A stretch of 64,000 nucleotides of DNA from contig JASDDO010000024.1 in NCBI GenBank assembly GCA_030015575.1, positions 220,306,996-220,370,995 on the forward strand. Direction: 5' to 3'. This stretch comes from Agapanthus africanus. Lineage: Eukaryota; Streptophyta; Magnoliopsida; Asparagales; Amaryllidaceae. A program made the translations under genes and the position numbers. The notes below the pieces were generated by a model. The model was not told the DNA's origin and ran no database searches. It was given only the letters and a program-made list of their open reading frames with translations. Below are positions 30,470 to 40,231 of this stretch, piece after piece. How positions within the stretch are numbered: the first letter of the stretch is position 1; every line of letters begins with the position of its first letter.

Positions 30470-30720
30470 AGGCTTGCAGCGAAAAAGCTAGCAAGCCACA
30501 CATGCCTACAAAATAGCCGAAATGATAGGGCAACTTGCAATAAAAAGCAGCAAGTAAAAATGAAGGCATGAAAAATAGCCGAAATGATGGGGCAACTCGC
30601 AATAAAAAGCAGCGAGCAGAAAATAAATAAATAGCCGAAATGATTGGGCACCGCGACAAATAGCCGAAATGATGGGGCAATCGCGACCTTCGCGATATGA
30701 AAGCTGAAATGATAGAGCAT
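30470..30720. repeat. ATAGCCGAAATGAT repeats with covarying dyads, copy 1
   Basis: The motif AATAGCCGAAATGAT recurs at about 30512, 30575, 30631 and 30659. Between the repeats are dyads GGCTTGC..GCAAGCC, ACTTGC..GCAAGT, CTCGC..GCGAG and ATCGCGA..TCGCGAT. The two middle ones share the same loop (AATAAAAAGCA) while the stem changes from T-A to C-G. No coding homology on either strand. Confidence 0.72.
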
Positions 30721-31030
30721 CGCGGAAAAAGAAATAAAATAAAAGTGAAATCCTCGCCCTACAGGTGATGTTACATCTACCCCTGTATACAATCCAGGGG
30801 CGCAATCAAAGAAGGGATCATACTCCTCCCCCGAGTTTCATCATAAGGAGAAGCCAAATCTCGACGGTTCACAGATAGCCTAGAGATCATTTCGACGTTC
30901 GTCTCGTGGCAGCAGACACAACATCAAGCGAAACGGAACAGCGGCAACCCCAAATTCCATGGCTCGGCGATACATATCACCAAGAGTCAAACCTCCATCC
31001 CGTGAAATGCGGATACAATCAACAAAATTC

Positions 31031-32300
31031 CTGGTTACGCGGAACGCGGATAATGTCACTCTTTGACCCCGTGGAAAGCATCCAGAGCGGAGCCTAGTCC
31101 TCGCCGAGCACGGCAGTGAACCCGTGTGAAGCATCTAGTGCAAACTTCCTGGTTACGTGGAAAGCGGATAATGTTACTCTTTGACCCCGTGGAAAACGTC
31201 CAGAGCGGATCCTGGTCCTCGCAGAGCACGGCAGTGAACCCGTGTGAAGCATCCAGAGCGGAGCCTAGTCCTCGCCTAACGCGGCCGTGAAACCGTGTGA
31301 AGCATCTAGTGCAAAACTCCTGGTTACGCGGAACGCGGATAATGTCACTCTTTGACCCCGTGGAAAGCATCCAGAGCGGAGCCTAGTCCTCGCCGAGCAC
31401 GGCAGTGAACCCGTGTGAAGCATCTAGTGAAAAATTCCTGGTTACACGGAACGCGGATAATGTCACTCTTTGACCCCGTGGAAAGCATCCAGAGCGGAGC
31501 CTAGTCCTCGCCGAGCACGGCAGTGAACCCGTGTGAAGCATCTAGTGCAAACTTCCTGGTTACGTGGAAAGCGGATAATGTTACTCTTTGACCCCGTGGA
31601 AAACGTCCAGAGCGGATCCTGGTCCTCGCAGAGCACGGCAGTGAACCCGTGTGAAGCATCCAGAGCGGAGCCTAGTCCTCGCCTAACGCGGCAGTGAAAC
31701 CGTGTGAAGCATCTAGTGCAAAATTCCTGGTTACGCGGAACGCGGATAATATCACTCTTTGACCCCGTGGAAAGCATCCAGAGCGGAGCCTAGTCCTCGC
31801 CGAGCACGGCAGTGAACCCGTGTGAAGCATCTAGTGCAAAATTCCTGGTTACGCGGAACGCGGATAATGTCACTCTCTGACCCCGTGGAAAGCATCCAGA
31901 GCGGAGCCTAGTCCTCGCCGAGCACGGCAGTGAACCCGTGTGAAGCATCTAGTGCAAACTTCCTGGTTACGTGGAACGCGGATAACGTCACTCTTTGACC
32001 CCGTGGGAAACGTCCAGAGCGGATCCTGGTCCTCGCAGACCGCGGCAGTGAACCCGTGTGAAGCATCCAGAGCGGAGCCTAGTCCTCGCCGAGCACGGCA
32101 GTGAACCCGTGTGAAGCATCTAGTGCAAAATTCCTGGTTACGTAGAACGCGGATAACGTCACTCTTTGACCCCGTGGAAAACGTCCAGAGCGGATCCTGG
32201 TCCTCGCAGAGCACGGCAGTGAACCCGTGTGAAGCATCCAGAGTGGAGCCTGGTCCTCGCCAAACACGGCAGTGAACCCGTGTGAAGCGCCCAGAGCAAA
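31031..32300. repeat. 118/171-bp satellite with 407-bp higher-order period, copy 1
   Basis: CTGGTTAC occurs at 31031, 31149, 31320, 31438, 31556, 31727, 31845, 31963 and 32134. Spacings are 118, 171, 118, 118, 171, 118, 118 and 171 bp, so 118+118+171 = 407 bp is the higher-order unit. The long form contains an extra 53-bp subunit (AGAGCGGAGCC to GTGTGAAGCATC). Minus-strand ORFs at 31056, 31463 and 31870 repeat at exactly 407 bp and are translations of the repeat. Confidence 0.92.
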
Positions 32301-32302
32301 CA

Positions 32303-32378
32303 CCGGACTGTGGAGTCCTTAAAATCCACGGACTGTGACGTCCTTAACCTCGACCGCGATGTCTTAAAACTAACGATC
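32303..32378. repeat. single diverged 72-bp unit
   Basis: GGACTGTGGAGTCC, GGACTGTGACGTCC and CCGCGATGTC follow each other at the end of the satellite, one unit of the array found again at 32504. Confidence 0.75.
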
Positions 32379-32417
32379 AACCACCCCTATTCCTTACAGA
32401 TTTTTGCCTCGGTTTGA

Positions 32418-32489
32418 GGGTACATCTCTTCACTCCTTTGATACCTGGCGTTGTAATTCCTCAACGTTTTCAAAGAGGTGAAGGGTCCC
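32418..32489. repeat. 72-bp stem-loop module, internal copy 1
   Basis: This is the third version of the module found twice in each LTR (15921 and 16561). Inner arms are CGTTG/CAACG and outer arms CTCCTTTGA/TCAAAGAGG. Confidence 0.65.
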
Positions 32490-32503
32490 TGCAACCAAAC
32501 ATC

Positions 32504-32715
32504 GGACTGTGGAGTCCCTAAATCCACGGACTATGAGGTCCTTAACCTTGACCGTGATGTCTTAAAACTAACATCGGACTGTGGAGTCCTTAAATCCACG
32601 GACTATGAGGTCCTTAACCTTGACCGTGATGTCTTAAAACTAACATCGGACTGTGGAGTCCTTAAATCCACGGACTATGAGGTCCTTAACCTTGACCGCG
32701 ACGTCTTTAAACTAC
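32504..32715. repeat. 72-bp higher-order repeat (three units), copy 1
   Basis: GGACTGTGGAGTCC recurs at 32504, 32576 and 32648. Each 72-bp unit consists of three variants of the 27-bp-type monomer (24, 21 and 27 bp), each with a GGAC..GTCC or related dyad. The ORF at 32478-32744 is the translation of this repeat. Confidence 0.85.
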
Positions 32716-32773
32716 AATACCTGGAGAAACCCCTAACCCCGTAAGACACGGATAAGGGTGACCACATTCAGCA

Positions 32774-32945
32774 CTTGCAGGTCCTCACGACCTGTAGGGA
32801 AGAAAAAACTCTCTTATGAGATCCTTACGACTCTCAAGGGAAAACCCGCTTAAAGATCCTCACGATCTTTAAGAAGAACTCACACCTATGGGATCCTCTC
32901 GACCTGTAGGGAGAAAAACTCCTAAGGAGACCCTCGTGGCTCATA
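32774..32945. repeat. second CCTYWCG hairpin array (about five units), copy 1
   Basis: Units include CTTGCAGGT/ACCTGTAGG and CTTAAAGAT/ATCTTTAAG around CCTCACG, the latter a perfect 9-bp stem, plus weaker units. They are of the same family as 29841-30334, on the other side of the satellite. Confidence 0.78.
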
Positions 32946-33082
32946 AAATGAAAAAGCCCTAGGAAGCAGATCTTAACCCTGAATCCTGAGCCATTGCTGT
33001 CCTGCAAGGAGATCAAGATGGAATATCCGCAGAATGCATTCAACAAAAAGAGGACACATCATTGAGAAGAAAAATCGTATCT

Positions 33083-33088
33083 TTTATT
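33083..33088 (-). terminator. candidate poly(A) signal for antisense transcript
   Basis: The minus strand reads AATAAA about 97 nt past the stop of the antisense ORF at 33185-33682. A second AATAAA on the minus strand lies at 33832-33837, about 93 nt past the stop of the ORF at 33930. Suggestive only. Confidence 0.35.
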
Positions 33089-33184
33089 CATAAACCAAAA
33101 AGGATACAAGGTACAATTCATGAAACAAAAATAATACTCTCATCCATGAGTACGTACAAAAAAGAAAAAAAAAGATACAAGTCC

Positions 33185-33682
33185 TCAAGCCGGTGGCCGG
33201 TATAGTAATTTTAGCAGCTCATCGTTTTGTTGTCGAGACACGGCTTCATGATGCAAGATCTCCAGAAGACGAGCCTCCGCCTGAGCTTGCTGAGCCTGAT
33301 ACGAAGTAAGCCGAGCCTCGAGCTCTTTTTCAGTGGCCCTATGAGCCTCAACCCTCTCACGAGTGAACGTAGCAGCTTTATCGAGAGCCGCCACTTCTTT
33401 GATGGACTCCTGAAGCACCCGCCAGAGTTCACACGTTTTATTGGTCTTGGCTGTGAGGCTGACCTGAAGCTCGCCCAACGCTTTGGAGGCTAGCTCTCTC
33501 TCCAAAAATTTACGACCGAACCCTTTTCTCACACAACAATATGTTCGCCACGTGGCCATGAAAGCCCGCACTCGCAACCACAGCCTCGAACACAAGACAT
33601 TTACAAGACCGTATAAATGGGCCCCCGGTCGACAGAAATGATCGATCTGAAACGTGTTCACATCACCTGGTATGAAAAGCAA
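33185..33682 (-). CDS. antisense ORF 3, coiled-coil-like, copy 1
   Basis: Unknown 165-residue protein on the strand opposite to pol. From about residue 60 it is rich in Glu, Ala, Leu, Gln and Lys with heptad-like spacing (FLERELASKALGELQVSL, then ESIKEVAALDKAATFTRERVEAHRATEKELEARL), suggesting a coiled coil. The first 50 residues are less convincing; a later Met (about residue 42, MATWRTYCC) at 33559 is an alternative start. It is the last of three ORFs in the same direction and is followed by a possible AATAAA. Extra antisense ORFs between integrase and PPT are known in the Tat lineage; no function is known for this one. The second copy is identical as far as I can see. Confidence 0.5.
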   Translation of the reverse strand: MLFIPGDVNTFQIDHFCRPGAHLYGLVNVLCSRLWLRVRAFMATWRTYCCVRKGFGRKFLERELASKALGELQVSLTAKTNKTCELWRVLQESIKEVAALDKAATFTRERVEAHRATEKELEARLTSYQAQQAQAEARLLEILHHEAVSRQQNDELLKLLYRPPA

Positions 33683-33929
33683 TGAGAAAATTTCCAGTGT
33701 TTATCCTATCAAGCATGTGTTCACGATTATATGAGCATCCGAAGAAGAAATAAAGTTCGAGGCATTAATTTGCATGCGACATAATGACAACGTTGATAAT
33801 TAGAAGAAGCTTGCATAAGAAGAACACAATGTTTATTCAGGCAAGCGAAAACATGCATACGAGTACCAAGCCTACATAGGGATTCAGCATAAAGCATACA
33901 AAATAGAGGACTAATTTAAAAACACTACG

Positions 33930-34457
33930 CTAAAGGAAAAGATCACCAAACACCGGATCAATGGCACAAGGGTTAACAAAGCAAAGAACAAAATTCTCCA
34001 TCTCTCTCTCTGCTTTCTCCAGCACGTCAAAGCGACGGTTCTCACGAGGAGTCGCTCCCCATCGATTGGTGCCGTGTTCGTCTGCAAAAGCAAACATAAT
34101 AGCTCGCCGGGCCTTAATCTGGCCCAGCAGATGAATCGAGCAATCCTTCAGAGCCTGAGTAATCAGGCACGCTTCATGAAAGCCCTCGAGCTTTTCTTCT
34201 GCCGCGTCGAGCATCGCCAGGGTCATCTCCGCCGGGTGAGGAGGAATATCGGCAAGCACGGCCGTGAGAATCATCCGGAGCCAGAGAGAACCCATCGGGA
34301 GGGGAGACCCTCTACGGATCGAGAGCTCGTGCATGGCCGAGTCACATTCGTTGTCAGAAAGGAGGGGGTCCACCAACCGAGCAGCAAAGCGGGGGATCAT
34401 CTCCTCAAGAGGAACTTCCCACGGCTGTCGACGAGCATGAGGGCGATTACAAGCCAT
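33930..34457 (-). CDS. antisense ORF 2, paralogue of antisense ORF 1, copy 1
   Basis: This 175-residue ORF starts at MACNRPHARRQPWEV (34457); the frame is open further upstream through a (TA)n tract, but that is not conserved in length, so the ATG at 34457 is chosen. It resembles antisense ORF 1 in order and spacing: LEEMI near the start, LDAAEEKLEGF against LDTAEDKVHSV, LLGQI against LLHQI, and a C-terminal F-V/L-NPC motif. It looks alpha-helical and has no motif I can name. A minus-strand AATAAA lies about 93 nt downstream. It is likely a duplicated lineage-specific gene of the retrotransposon; coding status is inferred from the paralogy. Confidence 0.58.
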   Translation of the reverse strand: MACNRPHARRQPWEVPLEEMIPRFAARLVDPLLSDNECDSAMHELSIRRGSPLPMGSLWLRMILTAVLADIPPHPAEMTLAMLDAAEEKLEGFHEACLITQALKDCSIHLLGQIKARRAIMFAFADEHGTNRWGATPRENRRFDVLEKAEREMENFVLCFVNPCAIDPVFGDLFL

Positions 34458-34475
34458 GGCACTCGTTTCTCTCTT

Positions 34476-34479
<4 letters not shown>

Positions 34480-34508
<29 letters not shown>
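34480..34508. repeat. (TA)n microsatellite, copy 1
   Basis: 29 nt of alternating T and A, two longer than the 27 nt at 56771-56797 in copy 2. This accounts for the 2-bp length difference between the internal regions. Confidence 0.95.
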
Positions 34509-34511
<3 letters not shown>

Positions 34512-34943
34512 ATGAATCTCTCTGAGAAAGGAGAAGAAGGCTATAGCCTCATATATAATGAAGCGCATTAAGTGCTAGGCGCGGAAAATCTTGCATGGTG
34601 AATTTATTTTCAAGGCCTAAAAAAGGAAAGGTACCGAAAGTCAAGGAGATGGAACGATTTCCAAGCCCCTTTTTCAGCACCTAATATTGTGCACTGAAAA
34701 TATGGCATGAGGAAAATCTTGTGAACCGTCGCATCAGGAGATCTCACGTGTAGAACACGTGAGGCCCAAACCTGCAGTGCATTTAAAAGGAAGAATATGG
34801 GGTAGTACCCTGCATATTAAAGTACAAACAACAATAGTAGCAGAATAATAAGATCTCAGAGAAAAAGCATGCAAACATGCAGAGACACAACAAAGCTTAT
34901 CATCCAGACTTTAAGAAGGCAATACAAAATAAAAGAAAAACTT

Positions 34944-35450
34944 TTACAATGGTAAGGTTTCAGACGCGGGGCATGGGTTGAGAAACTCAAAATTGACTTT
35001 ATTCAAGATCTTCCAAGCATTTCGAACCTCCCGGGTATGCTTTCTCTCACGGTCACAAGCATCGGGGTCCCCGCGGATGTCCTCTACCCTCCGGTAGGCA
35101 CCCAATATGGCTGACTGCTGAAAAATCTGATGAAGGAGATCGATGAGATCATCCCGCCTTCTCTTTGAGATCAAGCCCATAAGGTACACCGAATGCACCT
35201 TGTCCTCGGCAGTGTCCAAGGCCCCGAGTGGTATGCCGGCGCAAAAGAGAGGAAGGGCCTCCCGGATCGCCAGCACGATCAGCCTCAGAAGAGAAGAGCG
35301 ACGGGGAAGTAGCCGATGGTTGTACTCATCAAAGCGGCTCATGATCTCGGCACACTGAGCATCGGTGAACTCCTGGTTCTGACTGCGGCCCAGCGCACGA
35401 ATGTTCCCATAGGAAATGATCTCGTCAAGATGATACAGATGGGCGTCCAT
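34944..35450 (-). CDS. antisense ORF 1, copy 1
   Basis: Unknown protein of 168 residues from the Met at 35450 (MDAHLYHLDEIISYG). The frame extends to an upstream Met at 35480, but the sequence just before 35450 (TTTTTATTTCAG on the minus strand) looks like a plant 3' splice site, so the short start is preferred or the ORF is an exon. It has a helical middle (LLRLIVLAIREALPLF), LDTAEDK, and ends near FEFLNPCPASETLPL. It is paralogous to antisense ORF 2. Copy 2 differs by one visible residue (E to D near the start). The two paralogues on the same strand within a retrotransposon suggest an accessory cassette. Confidence 0.55.
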   Translation of the reverse strand: MDAHLYHLDEIISYGNIRALGRSQNQEFTDAQCAEIMSRFDEYNHRLLPRRSSLLRLIVLAIREALPLFCAGIPLGALDTAEDKVHSVYLMGLISKRRRDDLIDLLHQIFQQSAILGAYRRVEDIRGDPDACDRERKHTREVRNAWKILNKVNFEFLNPCPASETLPL

Positions 35451-35480
35451 AATACCTGAAATAAAAATCACTAGCATCAT

Positions 35481-36094
35481 TACAAAATCTCCATCGCATT
35501 AATTGCAGGAGAACAGCCTCGGGCCAAGAGACCCCAAGGAGCCTTTGGGTGAAGAAATTGAGTTCTTCATAGGAATTAAATTCCTTATCAGGAAAAAGGA
35601 AATTAAATTCCCAGAAATAATTTTGATGGAATTAAAGTCCATGGAGTTGAAACGCTGTCATCATCCCCCCGAAGATCACCTAAACCCTAAGAGATCCTAC
35701 AGTTCGAAGGTTCCCTGTTCTTACGAAAAAACTTGAAGAAAAATGGGTTCTTTACGAAACCCTTAATATGGATTTGAAATCCAAGGAGTTATTTTGAAGA
35801 CGAAGGCGCTTTGGCCGTTCGACATTATTACCTGAGGGAGAGGATCCGTCGACAGAGTTAAACTCTGGGAAATGTTCAAGACAGAGAACTAAGCTCTGGA
35901 AGAAGAGAATTAAATTCTCAAAGAAAAGTTCTCAGAGGAAGAAGACGAGCAGAGTGAAGGCTCCTATGAAGAGACAGCGGCATTTATAGAAAACAATGGA
36001 AACGTTTCATCTCCCCCAGATCCCTAAAGGAATCCAACGGTCGCGAGAGGAGACAGCGTTGCACTCACGTGCTGACACGTGAGAACAACGCTGT
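35481..36094. other. dyad-rich 3' untranslated region before the PPT, copy 1
   Basis: No gene. Short inverted repeats GGAATTAAATTCC (35570), GAAATTAAATTC, GGATTTGAAATCC (35769), AGAGTTAAACTCT (35854) and GAGAATTAAATTCTC (35905) are of the same type as in the LTR, and a paired G-box (CTCACGTG..CACGTGAG) lies at 36065-36082. Confidence 0.7.
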
Positions 36095-36101
36095 GGGGGA
36101 A
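36095..36101 (+). other. polypurine tract, copy 1
   Basis: GGGGGAA two bases before the TG of LTR2, within TGTGGGGGAATT. It is the plus-strand primer site of the element. The second copy is at 58384-58390. Confidence 0.78.
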
Positions 36102-36103
36102 TT

Positions 36104-39100
36104 TGTTTCCTGATTTAAAATCAGGAAAGCTTCTGTGAAAAGCTTCAAAAAGGGGCCACGTGCTTACACGTGACCAACAGTCACGTGTTGACACATGACC
36201 TATAAAGTACAGAAAAGGTGCACATTGATTCGCTGAGCAAAGTCAAGGAAAAGAGCTTCAGAAGAGGTCACGTGCTCCCACGTGACCAGGGTCACGTGTC
36301 GACACGTGACGTTCAAAGCAGCAAACTCGCTCTCCAATTGAACCGAGGAAAGAAGTGCCAGACAGGGGTCACGTGCTCACACGTGACCAGGGGTCACGTG
36401 GTAGCACGTGACATTGAAGCAGCAATCAGAAGACAGACGCAAGAGAAAGAGGAAGGCTCATTCCAAAAGGGGGTCACGTGTCCGCACGTGACCATGGGTC
36501 ACGTGGTCACACGTGACCAGCTTTCAAAGCCCATGTTGACGGCAGAATTAAATTCTGAAGGAAATTTGAATCCTTCCAAAGGAAAGGGAGTATCTGGGAC
36601 CAATCAAATTAAAGATTCAGAGATGATTTAATATCATCTATCTATGGAAAATCTCGGGTTTGGAAAGATTTCCCCTTTAAATCTAACCAAAATAACAAAG
36701 GAGAATCTCTGGATTTAAAATCCAATGGTGAATAAAATTCACCCAATAATCCAAAGGTCCAAAACGAATGATGGATGCAAATCAAATCTCTCAGTGAAGA
36801 TTCATCAAAAACTAATTCATCCGGCTGCTTCTCCTATAAATAGGAGCCAAGAGACACAAAAGAGGGAGGGACATACGCGCAGAGAAAGAATAAAGGAGAA
36901 AAGCTTTGATACTTGGAAAAGACTTGGATCTTCTGCAAAAACCCTAGATAAGAAAGGGAAGGCTTTCGGAAAGAAAGAGAATTTAATTCTCAACAGAGTT
37001 TAACTCTAATATATAAAACAGAATGACACATTTCTTCTCTCTTTGATAGAGGATCTGCAAAGTGCACATCTCCCCTTAAGATTGAGAATTTAATTCTCAA
37101 TGGGTCGAGATCCTGCCATGCAGATCCAAAACATAGAGAAGGAATGCAAGCATGAGAATTTAATTCTCGCAGAGCTATAGGAATTCAATTCCTTTAAGAT
37201 AAAAGTAGGGCTTGACCCTGTATCATGGGAATTTAATTCCTTCAAAATAAAAAGAAGCAGGGTTTAACCCTAATTAAGAACATAGTTCTGTTGAAACAGC
37301 ATGAATTTAATTCCCTTAATCATAATTCTTTAAAACGGGAAGTTTAGTTCCTTAAAAGCTTTCATTAGGGTTTAACCCTATTCAGTTCTTCACATATATG
37401 AGGAATTTAATTCCTACAGAAAATTCAGAGTCCAACTCTATTTCAGAATATAAATCTTCAAAAGGAAGTAGGAATTTAATTCCTTTGAAAATTAAAAGCC
37501 CGAGGAATTTAATTCCTGAAAAAAGATCAACAGATCCTCTAAAAACGACACACATAGAAGTAGGGTCACGTGCCACCACGTGACCCCCCAAGAGATCTAC
37601 AGAAAACCCTTTGAGGCTGTCCCTCACGTGACCCACGTGACCCTTAACGAAAGCTCTAACAAACGAGCACATGAATGCCCGTCACGTGCTGACACGTGAC
37701 ACTCAGAAAGAAGCAGTAATCTCAGCAGAACCATTGAAGGGAAGGCACCCTCACGTGTTGCCACGTGACCTCTCTTGCCTTAGCGCTTAAAACTAAATTG
37801 GAACCCCAGAATCCAATCACTGAAACGACTGTTGGACCCTAGTGTTAAAACTTTACTCGCAGTGTTCAAAACTGACCACCTTAGTGTTTAACACTAATCT
37901 GAAAGCCTTGTTGCTGGTGTTTAACACCAACTATTCTGTTAGTGTTAAACACTAAACTATTCCCAGTGTTCAACACTGATTGCTCTGGAGTGTTTAACAC
38001 TAGGCTTCGGCCCAATTGGTTAAAGGGATGGAGGCAAAGCCTCTCCCTCGATGGACCAACAAAAAGTCAATATTCCAGACCCGACTGGACTTAGCCCAAG
38101 CTGGCCATAAGTCCTCAATCTGTGATTAACTGGGTCAATGGGCTCATAACATAATTGATCAGTCTTGACCCAAATTGGGCCAGGGATTATTTAATCCACC
38201 CCGGTTCTAGGGTACATCTCTTCACTCCTTTGATACTTGGCATTGTGATCCCTCAATGTCTTCAAAGAGGTGACGGGTCCCGACGACCACTCATGATATG
38301 GACTGTGGGGTCCTTAAACCCATGCATAATGCAAAATTCCTGGTTACGTGGAACGCGGATAACGTCACTCTTTGACCCCGTGGAAAACGTCCAGAGCGGA
38401 TCCTGGTCCTCGCAGAGCACGGCAGTGAACCCGTGTGAAGCATCCAGAGCAGAGCCTGGTCCTCGCCTAGCACGGCAACGAACCCGTGTGAAGCATCCAG
38501 AGCACATACCGGACTGTGGAGTCCTTAAACCCATGGACTATGACGTCCTTAACCTTGACCGAGATGTCTTAAAACTATCAATGGACCGCAATGTCCTTAA
38601 ACTAACCATGGACCGCAATGTCCTTAAACTAACCACGGACCGCAATGTCCTTAAACTAACCATGGACCGCAATGTCCTTAAACTACCCATGGACCGCAAT
38701 GCCCTTAAACTAGAACAATAGAGCCCCGTATGCTCTTTTGTCGGATCTAAACGGTCCTGTTTAAGTTGATCTTAGCCTCAAAGATGGCTAACGCGTCCTT
38801 AAACCTTCAAGCAGACTGGACTACAAATCCCCTAATTAACTCTGGCTCGAGGGTACATCTCTGAACTCCTCTGACATCCGTCGTTGTAATCCTTCAACGT
38901 CGTCAGAGAGGTGACGGGTCCCGACGTCCACACGTACGATGGACCACTATGTCCCTAAAACTGGAACAACGGAGTCCAAACGCTCCTTCGTCGGATCTAA
39001 ACGATCCCGTTAAGTTGATCTTGGTCTTAAACTAGACTAATGTATCCTTAACGAATGTTCGAGTTGATCTTAGCCTCAAGAATGGCTAACGTGTCCTCAA

Positions 39101-39521
39101 ACCAAACCCCCCCAAAACCCAAATCTAAGACAACACGGATTTGGACTAGTCCATGCCCTACGGGCGACGACATAACTCGGTCTCCGTAAACGATCCACGG
39201 GCAGGAAAACTTAAAACAAAAACACACGACACGAAGTGACCATCTGGAGAAGGAGAAAGTTGTTACCGCGATGCGGTAGCGTAATTAACTGCAGGGGCTT
39301 GCGCCTGCAGGGAAGAGCGTCCCCACAATCAAAAACCCCTCAAACGAGGGGGAATCTGACGAAGTCTGCTACATCGGACGCATCCGTCTAAACCTCCGAT
39401 ACATGGCGCCATGGATCGACTTGGCATCCTCGGAGAGGTGGACGGATAGCACCTATTGGCATCTGCCCCGAACCTCAGGCGAGACGTCCCGACGTCCCGC
39501 GTGTCCGTTCGGAGGGGAACA
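36104..39521 (+). repeat. Tat array LTR2 (3418 bp), recombinant
   Basis: It has the same start, end, TATA box (36835-36842), G-box clusters and repeats as LTR1. No target duplication flanks it: it follows a PPT directly and precedes a PBS directly. At all seven left-hand sites where LTR1 and LTR3 differ (up to 37619) it agrees with LTR3. From 38247 on it agrees with LTR1 at about ten sites. The one exception (39061) is explained by a change private to LTR1 (16770). It has private changes near 36192 (a lost G-box) and 36950. Confidence 0.94.
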
Positions 39522-39526
39522 GATTC

Positions 39527-39545
39527 TGGCACGCCCGGTGGGACC
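39527..39545 (+). other. primer binding site, internal copy 2
   Basis: Same 19 bases as at 17236-17254. Confidence 0.82.
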
Positions 39546-39673
39546 TTTTCCTCTTTCCACTCCACACTTCGTGTGTCGTGATTCGCGAACCAATCGTGGT
39601 TCGCCAATGATTGCCCTTGGGTTTCAAGATACTAAGAATTGGCGTCTTGCCTATTGCAGAAAACAAAGGATCG

Positions 39674-40231
39674 ATGGCTGCTACTTCCGCGAAGTCCTTC
39701 AACTGCTCAAACTGCAATGGCGACCAACGCTCTACCTCGCCAGGAGGTATAGCCTATGGACCCCAAGCTGCTTCGTTGTTCACAATGCCAGTGGACCAAG
39801 TGACTCAGGCCACTACCGGATTGTTCTTTGGGACTATGCTCCCCTCATCGAGCTTCGTGGCGCCGGTGCTGACAAAGGAAACTCTCAGGAAGTCGGCCTT
39901 TGATCGTCTTACCCCTGCCGCGGCTCCTCTCAACGAGTCGCCCAACGTCAACGCCTCGGTCTTCTCTAGATTGGGCCAGAAATCTTGCGAACTCATCATG
40001 AGGCCTACAATCTCAGAGAAGGCTGCTTCTAAGAAAGCGGCCGCTCCTGCCTCCGAAATCGCCAAGGCGGTTTCCCCGGTCAAGAAATCGATTTTCACAA
40101 GATTAACAGCTTCGACTCCCGCTCCCGCTGCACAGAGGACATCGGTCTTTGACAGGCTAACACCAACAACGACCCCCCACCCACACAGGGGGCAAAACGA
40201 AACCATTCTTATATCTGACTCTACGCCGTCT
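39674..40231 (+). pseudogene. gag N-terminal region, copy 2
   Basis: Same as 17383-17940 apart from one visible Thr-to-Ala change (ACC to GCC near 39952). It is cut at the same base by the nested solo LTR. Confidence 0.75.

Noticed and set aside
31056..32214. Three minus-strand ORFs of about 105-114 residues rich in CFTRVHCRARRG
   Set aside because: They repeat at exactly 407 bp and are translations of the satellite.
29841..32945. CRISPR-like look of regularly spaced repeats with dyads
   Set aside because: The DNA is plant retrotransposon, there are no cas genes, the stems vary while the loops are constant, and there are no unique spacers.
33185..35480. Captured host gene in the antisense region
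   Set aside because: The ORFs match no host family I recognise, two are paralogues of each other, and antisense ORFs at this place are a known trait of the Tat lineage.
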